Origin: Cryoendolithus antarcticus
Taxonomy: Eukaryota > Ascomycota > Dothideomycetes > Cladosporiales > Cladosporiaceae
Reading direction: 5' to 3'
NCBI GenBank assembly: GCA_002077065.1
Contig: NAJO01000082.1
Span: 1-64,000, forward strand
DNA: 64,000 bases
The stretch's first letter is position 1; the number at the start of each line of letters is the position of its first letter. Below are positions 41,762-53,100 of the stretch, one piece after another. Position numbers and translations under genes: made by a program. The notes under the pieces were generated by a model that had not been told where the DNA came from, searched no databases, and worked only from the letters and a program-made list of their open reading frames with translations.

Positions 41762-42268
41762 TTGGGACGCGGCAGGGCTGTTTGGTATGTGCGAGTTGGA
41801 GTGTGGTGCGAGAGTGTGGTAGTATCCCGATCCCGAATATGTATCCCATTCCCTGAAGATGGCAATCAGGTCAATAGATCTCTAGTCTTGTCATTCCGAC
41901 TCGTGAAGGTCTTGCGGCTCTAGCATGACCGCACCGCACATGTCCATGTTGGTAACTGTTTGGAGCTACGCCTATAGACGCTGTGCCTCTCCATCCATGA
42001 AACACTCAGAGTTTGCAAGTCGCCAGATATCATACAACATTACTTCAATGTACACGCCCAAGAATCACCATCGAATTGGCAGACTTCCGCCACAAACATT
42101 CATCAGCTTCCCTACCCGCCCGTACCCTTTCCATCTCTCAGAAGCAGCATACTCGCCAACTCGATACGCCATCAACTCTCAGTTTCTCAAACAAGTGGTT
42201 CGGAGTAGTGTCCCACAGCACCCAAATAAAGTGCCAATCACCGTGCCCACCCGGCATAGATTTGTCGA
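41762..42268. other. Intergenic, 507 bp between convergent genes
   Basis: This separates the Iec3 and DNA glycosylase stop codons. Plus-strand ORFs starting here run into the antisense of the glycosylase gene and are Ser/Pro-rich shadows. Confidence 0.45.
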
Positions 42269-43783
42269 CTACTCCTCATCCTCCACATCACTCAATTCGC
42301 TTGCCGCCCCATCATCTTCGCCCTCGCCACCACTCCACTCCTCGCCCTCCACTTCACTATCCTCTTCACCCTCCTCCATACTTCCCTCCTCCCCCTCAGC
42401 AGCAGCCTTCGACTCCTTCCTGGCCTTTACACTCACTCCACCCTTCTTCTCCCCATGCCGCTTGACCAAATGCTCAATCGGACATCCCTTCTTCCAGTTC
42501 GCGCTCCCGGACCCCGTAGCAGCTCTGCACCGCGGACAGACTTTGCCGTGCTTGATCATCAGCTGATGCAGCGCGTACTTGTATTCGTCTGGGATGCGTG
42601 CATCGCAGTGCGCGTACGTTGTCTCGCGCCCAACGCGCGGCTCGCCTTTCTTGGGGGTCTTCGGCACCCAGCCGAGGTATTGACATAAACGAAAGACGTG
42701 CGTGTCGACTGCGAAGCTCGGGCGCTGCAGGCAGAAGAGCGCGACACAGGAAGCGGTCTTGGGCCCGATGCCGTTGAACTGCTGCATCCTCGCGATAGCG
42801 TCTGGCGTACTCAGCAGATGCAGATGATCAAGAGACAGGATATTCTGCTTCGCCTTCCAAATTTCCATATTCTTCTCCGCCGAAGCCTCCTTCTCCGCCC
42901 CAGCAGGATCGTCGGATTGGCTAAGCAAAAGCGCACTACGCTCTTGGTTCTCCTCCCAGGTCTGCTGCAGCATGAGCTGGATGTCACGGGCTTTGTTGTT
43001 CGCTAGGCCACCGCACTTGATCGCTTCGAAGACGTCGTTGTAGGGTGCTAGGCGGACGGCATTCCAGTCTACGCTGCCTTTGCCGACGCCGTCTTTGAGC
43101 GTGCCGAACTTCTTGACAAGGCCTTTGAAGGCGTTTGAGGAGTTGGCATTCGTGGTCGCGGCGCTTAGACGGGTGCGGATTAGGGCGTCGATGACTGAGG
43201 GGACTTCGCCGCAGCCGGCTACGTCGAGAGACGGCATTGGAATCTCCTTGGGTGCTTGCACAGCGCCATGGACCTTGGAGAGGAGCCGGACCACCTCCTT
43301 GCATTCCTCTGGCGTGGGACGAGCATAGTCTGGATACGGCGACTCGCCTGGCGTTACACCATACTTGGCCTTTTTCTTTGGGGACGCCTTGGCCGGTTTG
43401 ACGTCGGCGACCGGTATCGACTCGTCGTTTTCAAGTTTCGTCTTGACATCCGGAGACTCTGGCTCGCTTTTCGCCGATTTCCTAGTCCGCTTCTTCGGTC
43501 TCTCGACAGTCTCCTCAGCATCTTCAACGCCAGGCGTGGGCAAAGCAGTGCCAAGATTATGTGGCAAATTGTTCACATCGTCGTCGTCCTCGGTCTTGAC
43601 ACGCTTGGTGCCGCGCTTTCGTCCAGGATTTGCTGGAGTCTCAGCTGGTTCTGCCTTGACTTTCGCAGCTTTGCCTTTGCCCTTAGCCTTACCATTGGTC
43701 GCAGGTGTGGCGGGAGGGCTGGACAGTCCGTTCGAGTCTGGGAGGTCAGCCTTGGAAGCGGAGGAACGAGTAGCCCGAGCCAT
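42269..43783 (-). CDS. HhH-GPD superfamily DNA glycosylase
   Basis: Intronless, 504 residues from MARATRSSASK; the longer frame upstream (to 43912) looks like 5' leader. The first 170 residues are Lys/Pro/Glu-rich and probably hold nuclear signals (RKRGTKRVK, RPKKRTRKSAK). The catalytic half shows a helix-hairpin-helix, FNGIGPKTASCVALF, with the Lys of bifunctional glycosylases, followed by FAVDTHVFRLCQYLGW with the essential Asp. The region after it has CPRC and, 15 residues on, a third Cys (KKGCPIEHL), rather than the C-x6-C-x2-C-x5-C iron-sulphur loop of endonuclease III. The C-terminus is extremely acidic (EEGEEDSEVEGEEW). It should excise damaged bases in nuclear DNA; the lesion is unknown. 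Confidence 0.85.
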   Translation of the reverse strand: MARATRSSASKADLPDSNGLSSPPATPATNGKAKGKGKAAKVKAEPAETPANPGRKRGTKRVKTEDDDDVNNLPHNLGTALPTPGVEDAEETVERPKKRTRKSAKSEPESPDVKTKLENDESIPVADVKPAKASPKKKAKYGVTPGESPYPDYARPTPEECKEVVRLLSKVHGAVQAPKEIPMPSLDVAGCGEVPSVIDALIRTRLSAATTNANSSNAFKGLVKKFGTLKDGVGKGSVDWNAVRLAPYNDVFEAIKCGGLANNKARDIQLMLQQTWEENQERSALLLSQSDDPAGAEKEASAEKNMEIWKAKQNILSLDHLHLLSTPDAIARMQQFNGIGPKTASCVALFCLQRPSFAVDTHVFRLCQYLGWVPKTPKKGEPRVGRETTYAHCDARIPDEYKYALHQLMIKHGKVCPRCRAATGSGSANWKKGCPIEHLVKRHGEKKGGVSVKARKESKAAAEGEEGSMEEGEEDSEVEGEEWSGGEGEDDGAASELSDVEDEE

Positions 43784-44257
43784 GGTAGCGAATCGTGATC
43801 GGTCGTAGTATATAGCAAGTGGATGAGTGTAGGTCAGAGACACAAGTGGCCCAAGTTTTCTTATAAACGGCACGCAACGAAAGGCACGTGCAAGCAGTAG
43901 TGAACAAGACACTGTGGCAACAAACGCCGCGTCTGAACGCTATATCCGTGAAAGCACCGTCTTGAGCGATGAACAAATCGTTCAAAAGTGAGGCGAAAGG
44001 GGTATTGAGTTGAAAGACGAGACGCGAAACGAACACGACAAAGCAATAGCCCGTCTGGAGTCGAGTAGGGGAAAGTACATGACGTAGGTGGATCTGCAAT
44101 ATGCAAGGTACCAACTTTAAATGCGCGCGCGATCGATCGCACTTGAGATGAGATCTCCCTTGGCCTTGAACCATATGCATGCATGCGATTTGGTGCACAT
44201 GTACGAGCGCGCAGCAAACGGGTATCTCTCACACTGTCCTCTGCAATCTCAAATAAA
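43784..44257. other. Intergenic, 474 bp
   Basis: This contains the glycosylase promoter and the 3' flank of the dynein subunit gene. A short GC-alternating palindromic patch (GCGCGCGCGATCGATCGC) lies near 44122. No gene was recognised. Confidence 0.45.
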
Positions 44258-46093
44258 TCACCTCCCCGGCGTACCAGCCCTGCTATCGCCTCCCCCGGCC
44301 TTCTTGGCTAAACTCGCGAAGTACCGCTCCAGATCCTCCGCTGGGAAGTCTCCTTTACCACTCCCACCAGCGGAGGGCGTCACATCCCTGCTATCCGCGC
44401 CACCCCTTCTCGGCGGTCTAGGCGTCACATTTCTCGTACTCGTCGGACTTGGGCTTTCTACATTGACGGGACCGCGTTTGAGCCGCTCAATAGCCTGCTC
44501 AGCGGAGTTGGTGTTGTAGCTCACGCCTCCAACGTTGAAGCTGACATCGCCGAGGGAGTTGAGAGCGCCCGTGGATTCGCCAGAAGGGAGGCCGATGGAC
44601 GGGCGGGATGGTTGCGTCGTGGCTGTGGAGCGGTCCTTGGCCGCCAGAGCGTCAAGTTCAGACTTCATCTCTGCAAGGAAGTCTTGCTCTGGTCGGACGG
44701 TAGAGGTGATTGTAGGTGGTTTGGGGCGTTTGTGGGCGTTTGGATCGAGGATTAGTGTTGTGTAGGATGTGATTGCTGAGGGCTTCTGTTGAGCTTTTGA
44801 GGGGGTGGGTGGTAGAGAATCTTCAGCCGGCTCGAGTGGGGAGGCTGTGGCAGAGGCTTCGAAGACTTCTTCACCTGGTCGGCCGGCGCCTGTCATGGTC
44901 TGCGGAGACTGTGGTCTAGTGTCTGTCGTCTCTGATGCATTCTGAATCGGCGCCGGAAAGACGGAGTGCGCCAAGTCATTCTGCCACGCTGAGAGTGTTC
45001 CCTCGGGCGAGAAGTCCTCCGAGAGCAGTCGGATCTTGCCCACACTGTCCCAACCCTGAGGCACGAGGATGTTCATGCGATCGACGACGTTGTGACGCGC
45101 TTGTAGCTCCTCGACCTTCGCAGCGGCGCTAGTCCCTGTGAGCTTTGGGGCAAGACTGGCCAGATCGAGGTCCAGTGCCTGAAAGATGGCTCGCTGCGTT
45201 TGTGAGAGCGCCGAACCAGGCTGCTGTGCAGGCGGCGAGCTAGACACAAATAGAAGCGATGAGGCAGGATGTAGAGGAAGCAAAGCCGTCCGCAGCACTT
45301 GCGAAACGTAGTCGAATGTTTCCTCCGTCCAGCCTTCGCGCTCCAGTACCTGCTGTGCCTCCACGTGCTGCACCACGACAGTGATGCTCAGCTTTGACTC
45401 TTTCAGCACCGTCATGGCATCTTCTTCTGCTTGATCTGCAGTTACGACAGCTCTTGCGAGCAATTGAAGCCAAGCCCTTAATTGGTCCAGGAACAACCAC
45501 GGCTCCTTCCAGGACAAGAGCACTGTCACAGCTGGTCGTCGTCCTGCTGCACCCTCGCCTTGCGGTCTCTCCAGCACACTCTCGTCATCCTCATCAGCTC
45601 TCTCCCTGCCCTCATCTCCACCTGTCAACACCCTCCTCAACACCCTCCTCAACACCCCCTCAAACCCCACCTCCGCCTGCGGAAAAGTATGACACTCCAC
45701 CCGGCCCACCTCATCGCTCTCCCCCACAAACCCCCCAACCCCAACACTCGCCGCACTCCAGAGTCCCAACGTCCCATACCCATAAGCTTGCCCATTACTC
45801 AACACCAACCGTCCCCTCTGCCCCTCTTTATCCCTCTCCCTCTGATCGGCTCCCCGTCTTGGTGGGAGCGCAGGCGGCGGTCGAGTGAGCGTTTCGAGGA
45901 ACTGGCGTTGGTCTGTTGGCGAGCCGCCGCAGAGGACTAGGCTGCGGTGGGAGAGGGCGTTTGAGCGATTTCGGGCTTGGGCTTGGCGGGTTTGGCGGAG
46001 GAGGGAGGCCCAGATTTCTGTGCGCTTTTCTTTGGGGCGGGGAGGGCGGTCGTGGAGGGGGCGGGAGGGGCGGGTGGAAGTGGTTGTGGCCAT
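44258..46093 (-). CDS. Cytoplasmic dynein 1 light intermediate chain
   Basis: Intronless, 611 residues from MATTTSTRPSR; an in-frame Met 20 codons upstream is less likely. The start EIWASLLRQTRQAQARNRS and the following LVLCGGSPTDQRQFLETL correspond to the Ras-like fold of dynein light intermediate chains. Further family blocks are AYGYGTLGLWSAASVGVG, LLSWKEPWLFLDQLRAWLQL, VVVQHVEAQQVLEREGW and NILVPQGWDSVGKIRLLSED. The nucleotide-binding loop is degenerate, lacking the Gly-Lys-Ser/Thr of a P-loop. The C-terminal 250 residues are Ser/Pro/Thr-rich, with an EDLERYFASLAKKAGG helix at the end, like the adaptor-binding helix of the family. It links dynein heavy chain to cargo adaptors. Confidence 0.87.
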   Translation of the reverse strand: MATTTSTRPSRPLHDRPPRPKEKRTEIWASLLRQTRQAQARNRSNALSHRSLVLCGGSPTDQRQFLETLTRPPPALPPRRGADQRERDKEGQRGRLVLSNGQAYGYGTLGLWSAASVGVGGFVGESDEVGRVECHTFPQAEVGFEGVLRRVLRRVLTGGDEGRERADEDDESVLERPQGEGAAGRRPAVTVLLSWKEPWLFLDQLRAWLQLLARAVVTADQAEEDAMTVLKESKLSITVVVQHVEAQQVLEREGWTEETFDYVSQVLRTALLPLHPASSLLFVSSSPPAQQPGSALSQTQRAIFQALDLDLASLAPKLTGTSAAAKVEELQARHNVVDRMNILVPQGWDSVGKIRLLSEDFSPEGTLSAWQNDLAHSVFPAPIQNASETTDTRPQSPQTMTGAGRPGEEVFEASATASPLEPAEDSLPPTPSKAQQKPSAITSYTTLILDPNAHKRPKPPTITSTVRPEQDFLAEMKSELDALAAKDRSTATTQPSRPSIGLPSGESTGALNSLGDVSFNVGGVSYNTNSAEQAIERLKRGPVNVESPSPTSTRNVTPRPPRRGGADSRDVTPSAGGSGKGDFPAEDLERYFASLAKKAGGGDSRAGTPGR

Positions 46094-46289
46094 GACTGCC
46101 GTGTTGTGTGTAGAGGTAATGGATTGTGTTGTCGTAGTCGCGTGAATGTCCACGCGAATGACCTCCGAACTCTAACCCTACGTGCAGACTTCAATGACGG
46201 GATACGCACCTCTCCGACTCTTCAACATCACAAACATTGAACTACCTCACCACCGAGACCCTCAACCTCCACCCACACGCATCCTCAAC
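46094..46289. promoter_or_regulatory. Bidirectional promoter (dynein LIC / bS16m) with a telo-box
   Basis: Only 196 bp separate the two start codons. At about 46172 the sequence CTAACCCTACG contains AACCCTA, the telo-box word seen in promoters of ribosomal and translation genes in plants and several yeasts, where Tbf1-like proteins bind it. That it works here is inference from position. Confidence 0.45.
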
Positions 46290-46849
46290 ATGGTCCTCCG
46301 CCTCCGACTCGCCCGCCCCGCCACGCCCGGCGGCAGCAAACGCCACCACCCCCGCTACAACATCGTGCTCGCGCAAGCGCGCACAGCCCGCGACGGCCGC
46401 CCTCTCGAAGTCCTCGGAACTTACAATCCCATCCCCCAGACGCCCATAGGCGCGCAGCCAGGCGATAGACAGCAGAAGGAGATAAAGCTTGATGTTAGTC
46501 GGGCGAAGTACTGGCTTGGAGTTGGGGCGCAGCCGAGCGATACCGTGTGGAGGTTGATGAGTATGGTGAGTAGTGCACGATTGAGCGAGGGTGGAGTTGG
46601 GATTCATGCTGACGTTTGGGGTGGTAGATTGGATTGCTGGAACCGAAGTACTTGCCTTCTGGAGAGCAGAGGGAAAATGCTTTGAAGGCTGTGAGGTTCG
46701 CTACGCATGTCTCGAGCGAGGCACGATCGGGAAATGAGGCAGGCGAGAAGAGAGCGCAAGGTCAGCTGCCGAAGGTTGACGTGGGAGAGGGTGCGACGGC
46801 AGGAAGGGTAGCTGGTACGACGAGCCCGATGGATCCCAATGCTGCGTGA
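46290..46849 (+). CDS. Mitochondrial small ribosomal subunit protein bS16m
   Basis: Two exons (46290-46565 and 46628-46849) with a 62-nt intron give 165 residues. The S16 domain starts at the first Met: MVLRLRLARPATPGGSKRHH, then YNIVLAQARTARDGRPLEVL, GTYNPIPQTP, LDVSRAKYWLGVGAQPSDTV and, over the splice junction, WRLMSMIGLLEPKYLPSGEQ. This is the compact fold of bacterial S16 followed by an Ala/Gly-rich extension of about 60 residues usual in fungal mitochondrial forms. It helps assemble the 5' domain of the mitochondrial small subunit rRNA. It is divergent from the dynein light intermediate chain gene. Confidence 0.9.
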
Positions 46850-47588
46850 GCCAAAGTGAAGGTCTCTCCATGCCTATGGAGCAGCCCTATCGCGGAGATA
46901 CGGTCGACTTACCTGCTCGAAGCTATGAGTCATCACGCTGGCCTCGGCTATGAGATGAGACGTCACGAAGGAAATGTCTACAGCCGGCGATGACAGGGCG
47001 GCACGCTTTCGTTTATTGGACAATCCTGTTCAATTGACTGTCGCCAGGGCGCATCAATATGCTGTGCTTCGCAGGCTACTCGACTTGTTCAGCAGTGGCA
47101 TGCGAGATGGATTCGTAGCCCGGGTCACTCGGCGAGCAGATACTACCACCCGGAGGAACGCGGCAGCATTCGACATGGACTTGCAGTGGAGACGCTACTG
47201 CCGTGGTCTTTTCGCTCGAGTGCTCGAGAATGAAGGCATGGAAGTCAGAGATATGCTGTGAAGGGGAGTGCCGACGTAATGGCTGAGAAGAGTCTTGACA
47301 CGAATTCTGGGAAGCCTCAGACGTTCTGGGGGGCCACGAAGCATTATCGACGCAACGATACGAAGCCATCGACTACCAGTCCCATTCGATCAGTCAGAAA
47401 CGCGAAGACAGGCTTCGACCTCGCAAGCACAGCTTCACCACAGTTGTGCAGCTCGACACAGATCCGAAGCTTCGGCGGATAAACGAACGGAGTAGCTGGT
47501 AACCCTTACATTTGGCACGATGCAGCTCGAGTGTAGAATGTAGAAGGCTTTGTTGCTACTGTCTATAGAGATGCAGCATTGAAACTCA
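46850..47588. other. Intergenic, 739 bp between convergent genes
   Basis: The bS16m gene and the yellow-like gene converge here. Short ORFs up to about 97 codons overlap on both strands without motifs. I see nothing further. Confidence 0.45.
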
Positions 47589-48943
47589 CTAGTACAACGT
47601 CGATACCTTCGTCCCTCCATTCGGCAGCTTAGCGCGCAGTATAGCACCAGGATGTGTCCTAGATCGACTGTCAGCAAAGTGCAAGTTACGTGCGAGATGA
47701 AGACCGCTCACCTCGTGTCAACCCCAAAGTTCCAGTCGGGCTGGAACGGCAGTTGGTTAATATTCATATATACGAAACCATCAGCCCCAATACTCGCTCC
47801 GTCAGGCCAAATGATGCGTGGGTCCCGGACGAAGCCTTGTGTCTGTCCATTCCCGCGCTTACTCGAATCAAACGCGTATATAGCATTCTGTTCCGGAATT
47901 AATTGGTAAATAAGCCCATTCGAGTCGCCTTCAAAGCCATTCGCATTCCCGCCTCTCTGGCCATGCGACGAGACATTCGAATGCGCGTCCAGCTCCGCCG
48001 TAGGATTCGTATCGCGCTCGCGGAGATTAGCTGTCGGGATCGAGTACAGCACGTTAGTCGACAGAGGGGAATAGAACGCCCTCTCCCCATCAGTCGTAAG
48101 CTGCAACCCATCCAACCCCTCCTGCTGCCAATTTACCGGCTGGCCTGATTGACGGAAGTAGAACGGTCGGCCTTGGTAAGAGGGCACGTCTTGCTGGCCG
48201 CGGAGCACAGATATATCCTGAGTAAGGCGACGCCAGGACTCACCGGTGCCGAGATCGAGCATGATGAAGCCCGGGCGGCCTTCGTTGGAGGAGTCTACCA
48301 AGTAGGCGATTCCTTTCCCGCTCGTGCCGGAGAGGTGGGGACGGAGATCGAAGCGCAGGTCGTTGAGGTAGGAGGAGGGGTAGTGGACTGTGGAGGGGAA
48401 GGTGAAGGTTTCGTAGATGGTGTTGTTGGCTAAGCTGATGGCCATCAGTTTTGGGCCGCCGGGCTGGGCGTAGGGCATGGAAGGGTCGCCTTGTGCGTTG
48501 TGGACTGTCGGGCGGCCGGTATCGAGGACCCAGAGGGTTTCGGGGCGGGAGGTGTAGTTTGAGGGAGGGGTGATGTATAGGGCTTGCACGGAGATGAAGG
48601 CATTGGCGTTGTCTGAGCCGAAGGCGATGCCGTGCCACGTTGTGTTTAGTTCGTTGACTGGTAGGTTCAAGGCGAGGGATGGGTAGGGCTCCTCTGCCGT
48701 TTCGTTGACGACTACGCCAAGAGTATAGCGGTATGACCCACGGGTGTAGGTCGTGAAGATACGGCCGTCGGAGGCGACTGCGATGCCGATTGGCCATTGG
48801 TCGTAGTAGTAGTGCACTTCCTCGATCTCGGGGCCATAGGTGCCATTGTCAACACGAAGGCGAGTGCCCGAGAAGTTTTGATAAGTGACTTGTGCAGTGG
48901 TGAGAGTCGCGAAGGCCAATGCAACGAGTGACTGGAGCAGCAT
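47589..48943 (-). CDS. Secreted yellow/major royal jelly protein-like beta-propeller
   Basis: Two exons (48943-47712 and 47658-47589) give 433 residues; the 53-nt intron (GTGAGC..TCTAG) leads to a short last exon ending GGTKVSTLY. An N-terminal signal peptide is clear (MLLQSLVALAFATLTTAQ). Family blocks of the MRJP/yellow group include WPIGIAVASDGRIFTTYTRG, LWVLDTGRPT, YLNDLRFDL, GIAYLVDSSNEGRPGFIMLD and the late GLDGLQLTTDGERAFYSPLS. Several N-glycosylation sequons occur. Fungal members are secreted proteins of uncertain role; related folds include lactonases and strictosidine synthase-like proteins. Confidence 0.85.
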
Positions 48944-50191
48944 GATGAGTAGCAGCTCGCTGGTGACGGAATTGTGAAAGGAGACGAAGACAAGAAGTGA
49001 CTTATCAAACCCTTACCTATTGAGACATCAATCGTCCGCGGCGCCTGCGTGATGATCAAACACATGCCGGTGTGCCGTACTTGAGGTCACCATACGACTA
49101 TATGACGATGTTGTCGCACGCAGGTGGGGATGCAAGTGAGTTGACTCGGACCAAGCTTCCGGCACGCAAGAACTACCGAGAGCTTATTCAGTTGTATACA
49201 TCCAAATATGCCTTGCTTCGATCAATGGGAAGGGATATTTCTGGATAAGGTCAGATTGACAGACTATCATGCGGTTCCAGAGGCGTGGTGAAGCGCGAGT
49301 GATTAGATACGCAATGGATCTGGTGTAATCCCAGGTGGTGCGGCGACTGGGAAATAGGATGGTGCATATGAAGGTCATACGCTTGCCCCGGGATGTTGGT
49401 AAGAACAGCTTCTCTTAGGCTTCTATCCGTTCGCGTGGGAGCGTGAACGACCGGCAGAGCGACGGAGGGATACCAGGCTGATTGGCTCTCGATGTGATGG
49501 GCTTCTCTTGAGAGATAGCCGGTGACAGAGTAGCTAGTGCAAATGGGCTGCGGTCCTGAGGACGAACCAGCGAAGGGTTGTAGACTCGAGATTGAGCCCT
49601 CGACTCTACGAGCGGCGTGGCCAGGGCCGGTGTAGGGAAGACAGTCGCTGATCGATGCGAAGATGTTGACCGTTCGACTTCGCGGGCGTTGGTGCTTTAC
49701 CAAAGATTGAGTATTTGATTGCCACATAGAAGTAGGTGTCCCAATTCCCTGCGTTCAGATAATCTGGGCAACAATGTCCGCAATGCGAGCATGTCAGCAC
49801 GAGCGTTCATGTTGTGTGCTCGGTCGACGGAGTTGGGAGAAAGTGAGGGATGCCGCATGCGAATATTCCAGTGAAGTCCGTGCGCCTATCTCACTCTTTG
49901 ATAGGACCCGCAGCAAGGTCAGCGAACTTTTCTTCGTCAACGGAAAGGAATTGCAGGTCTTAGCTGTCCTCGTCCCCCTTCCTAGCAGTATATTGCTACC
50001 TCTCCACTCTACACGCTCTCTACTTGCGCAATACATATACCTGGCAGATTGCCTAGGAAAATACCGACTACTCTGCAGGCCACTAAGCCGAGCAAGTCGC
50101 GCATACTACCTCTGGAAATTTCAGCCTATCTCATAATCCCTCCCTCTACCTCGAGTGGCATACATAGCACCACAATACACTTGGGCGCGGA
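48944..50191. other. Intergenic, 1248 bp, between divergent genes
   Basis: This is the longest gene-free stretch in the window. It must carry promoters for the yellow-like gene and the New1/Elf1 gene. ORFs of up to about 158 codons on the minus strand (49251-49727) have no motif and mixed composition, so I treat them as chance. No tRNA or repeat was found. Confidence 0.5.
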
Positions 50192-53100
50192 ATGCCCCAC
50201 CACGAGTCGCCGCCGATGACTCCCTCAGTCATGGTCACCAGCAAGTCCGCGGCACCGTCGCCAGACGATGTCGCCGGCATCATGACCCAGATCTACACCT
50301 CCAAGACTTCGCAAGCGAGTCTCGACGCTGCGTACTCCCTCACGGACGTCCTGCTTAACAGCGTCGGATTCCGTGGCCTCACCGGCTACGGCATCATGGC
50401 CGACATCTTGAAGGCTGCCGGTGACAAGAAGAGCCCCACGAAACGAGAGGGCGCAATGTTCGCACTTGGTGCCATCTTCGAGCGCTTCCCGCCAAAGGCA
50501 AAGATCAGCGAAGTCATCTTCTTCATCACAGAGCGAGGAGCTGTGCCCTGCGCGCTAGATGCTCTCGCAGACAAGAACAGCGCAGTCAAGGAGGGCGCAC
50601 GGTACGCTCTTGACGCTCTGTACGCACACCTGAATGCAGAGGCCAAAGTCTACGGTCTTCTGCCGGTGCTCATGCGTTACCTGCGAAAAGTCACTGGCAA
50701 GTGGCAGGGTACAGTGGGTGCTTTCGAGCTGATTGGACGCATGGCGGACAACGCACAGATGGGCATGGAGAACATCGAGGTCGAGAAGGCCAAGGATGTC
50801 TTGCGAGAAGCCATGGGCAAGAGACTCGAGAGCATGATCCCAGTCGTTGAACAGGGCATGCACGACTTGAAGTCCGAGGTCTCGAAACAGGCGATCAAGA
50901 CGATGGACAGCCTCGCCACCCTGCTTTCGAACGACGATGTTGCGCCGAGGATACCGCTGATCGTCAAGAGCATACAAGATCCGAGCACAGAGGCACAAAA
51001 GAAGACGATCCATGCCCTTAGTCAGACGACATTCGTGACGATCGTCACCTCGCCTGTACTGGCCATGCTCACGCCCATTCTTGAGCGGTCGCTCAACACA
51101 CCGACTACAACACAAGAGGTGATCCGACAAACAGTTGTGGTCGTCGAAAACTTGACAAAGCTGGTACACGACCCGATAGAAGCCCGGACTTTCTTGCCCA
51201 GACTGCTACCTGGTGTGCAGAAAGTCTGCAACACTGCATCCCTACCTGAAGTCCGCGAGATCGGTCAAAGAGCTGTGGACGTCATGAACAAGGCCATGAA
51301 CATTGGAGGAGACCAACATGCGGATGATGCCGCTACGCGTACAACTGCGAACGAGGTGTTGGCAGTGCTCGAGCGCGAAGTCAAGGCGAATGGTGGTCTA
51401 CTGAACTACCCAGGTGACTCTGAGGTATGGCAAGAAGCGAAGATGTACATTGCAGATCTGCTGGCAGAGGACATCAATCAGCGTGTGCTCGAGCGCCTGG
51501 TTCTCAACTCGGCAGCATACTTGCAGCCGCTCATGGACAACTCGGATGCAGCCGCGGAGAGCATCCGCCAGCACTTTATCGCAGAGGACAATCGCAAGTT
51601 CGGCGCTCCCATCAAGGAGGATGACGGCGAGACTGAGATCGTGAACGCTACCTTCTCGCTGGGGTACGGAGGCATGCTCTTGCTGTCGCACACGAATCTG
51701 CGTCTCCTCAAGGGCCGTCGTTATGGTCTCTGTGGTCGCAACGGTGCAGGCAAGAGTACGCTGATGCGCTCAATCGCAAGTGGCAAGCTTGATGGCTTCC
51801 CGCCGCAAGATCAGGTTCGCACGTGCTTTGTCGAGCACAACCAAGGCGAGGACGCAGACTTGACGATCTTGGAGTACACCCTCAAGGATCCTGAGCTGCA
51901 AAATGAAGGCAAGGAGAAGATCATCGCCGTGTTGGAAGAAGTCGGCTTCTCGTCAGGTCCCAATGGGCGACAGAACGAGATGGTCGGCTCTCTATCCGGT
52001 GGCTGGAAGATGAAGTTGGCGTTGGCGAGAGCTATGTTGATGCGCGCTGATGTGTTCCTCCTCGACGAACCTACCAACCATCTCGATGTTGCCAACGTCA
52101 AGTGGCTGGCAGAGTACCTTAAGACGCATACCGAGATCACTTCTCTGATCGTCTCCCACGACTCTGGCTTCCTTGACGAGGTATGCACCGACATTTACCA
52201 CTACGAGCAGAAGAAGCTTGTCAACTACAAGGGCAACTTGGCTGCATTCGTGCGCCAGAAGCCCGAGGCGAAGAGCTACTACACCCTGAGTGCTGCTGTG
52301 CAATCGTTCAAGTTCCCTCCTCCTGGCATCTTGACCGGTGTCAAGAGCAACACCCGCTCCATCCTGCGCATGACGAACTGCACATTCACCTATCCCGGTG
52401 CTACAAAGCCCAACCTCTTCGACGTCTCCGCCTCCCTCTGTCTCAGCAGCAGAGTCGCCATCATCGGTCCCAATGGTGCCGGCAAGTCAACCCTCATCAA
52501 GCTCCTCACCGGCGAGACAGTCCCCCAACAAGGCAAAGTCGAGAAGCACCCCAATCTCCGCATAGGCTACATCAAGCAGCATGCTCTCGAGCACGTCGAG
52601 ATGCACATGGAGAAGACACCCAACCAATACCTCCAATGGCGCTACGCCAACGGCGACGACCGCGAAGTCCTCATGAAGCAGACCCGCGTGCTGACCGAAG
52701 CCGACAAATTACAAATGGAGAAAACGATCGAGCTCCCCAACGACATGGGCTCCCGCAAGATCGAAGCTCTGATCGGTCGGCAGAAGTATAAGAAGTCCTT
52801 CCAATACGAAGTAAAGTGGATCGGCTTCCTACCCAAAGACAACAGCATGGTCATGCGTGAGACTCTTCTAGCGCAAGGCTTCTCCAAGCTAATCCAAGAA
52901 TTCGACGACCACGAGGCAAGTCGCGAGGGTCTCGGTTTCCGCTCGCTAGAACCCAAAGTCATCTCGAAGCATTTCGAGGACGTTGGCCTAGACCCCGAAA
53001 TCGCGAACCACAACGAGATCTCCGGTCTGTCAGGAGGGCAGAAAGTCAAGGTTGTGTTGGCGGGTGCCATGTGGAACAACCCGCATCTCCTCGTCCTCGA

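Noticed and set aside
49251..49727. 158-codon ORF upstream of New1/Elf1
   Set aside because: No family motif, irregular composition, overlapping ORFs in other frames; treated as chance.
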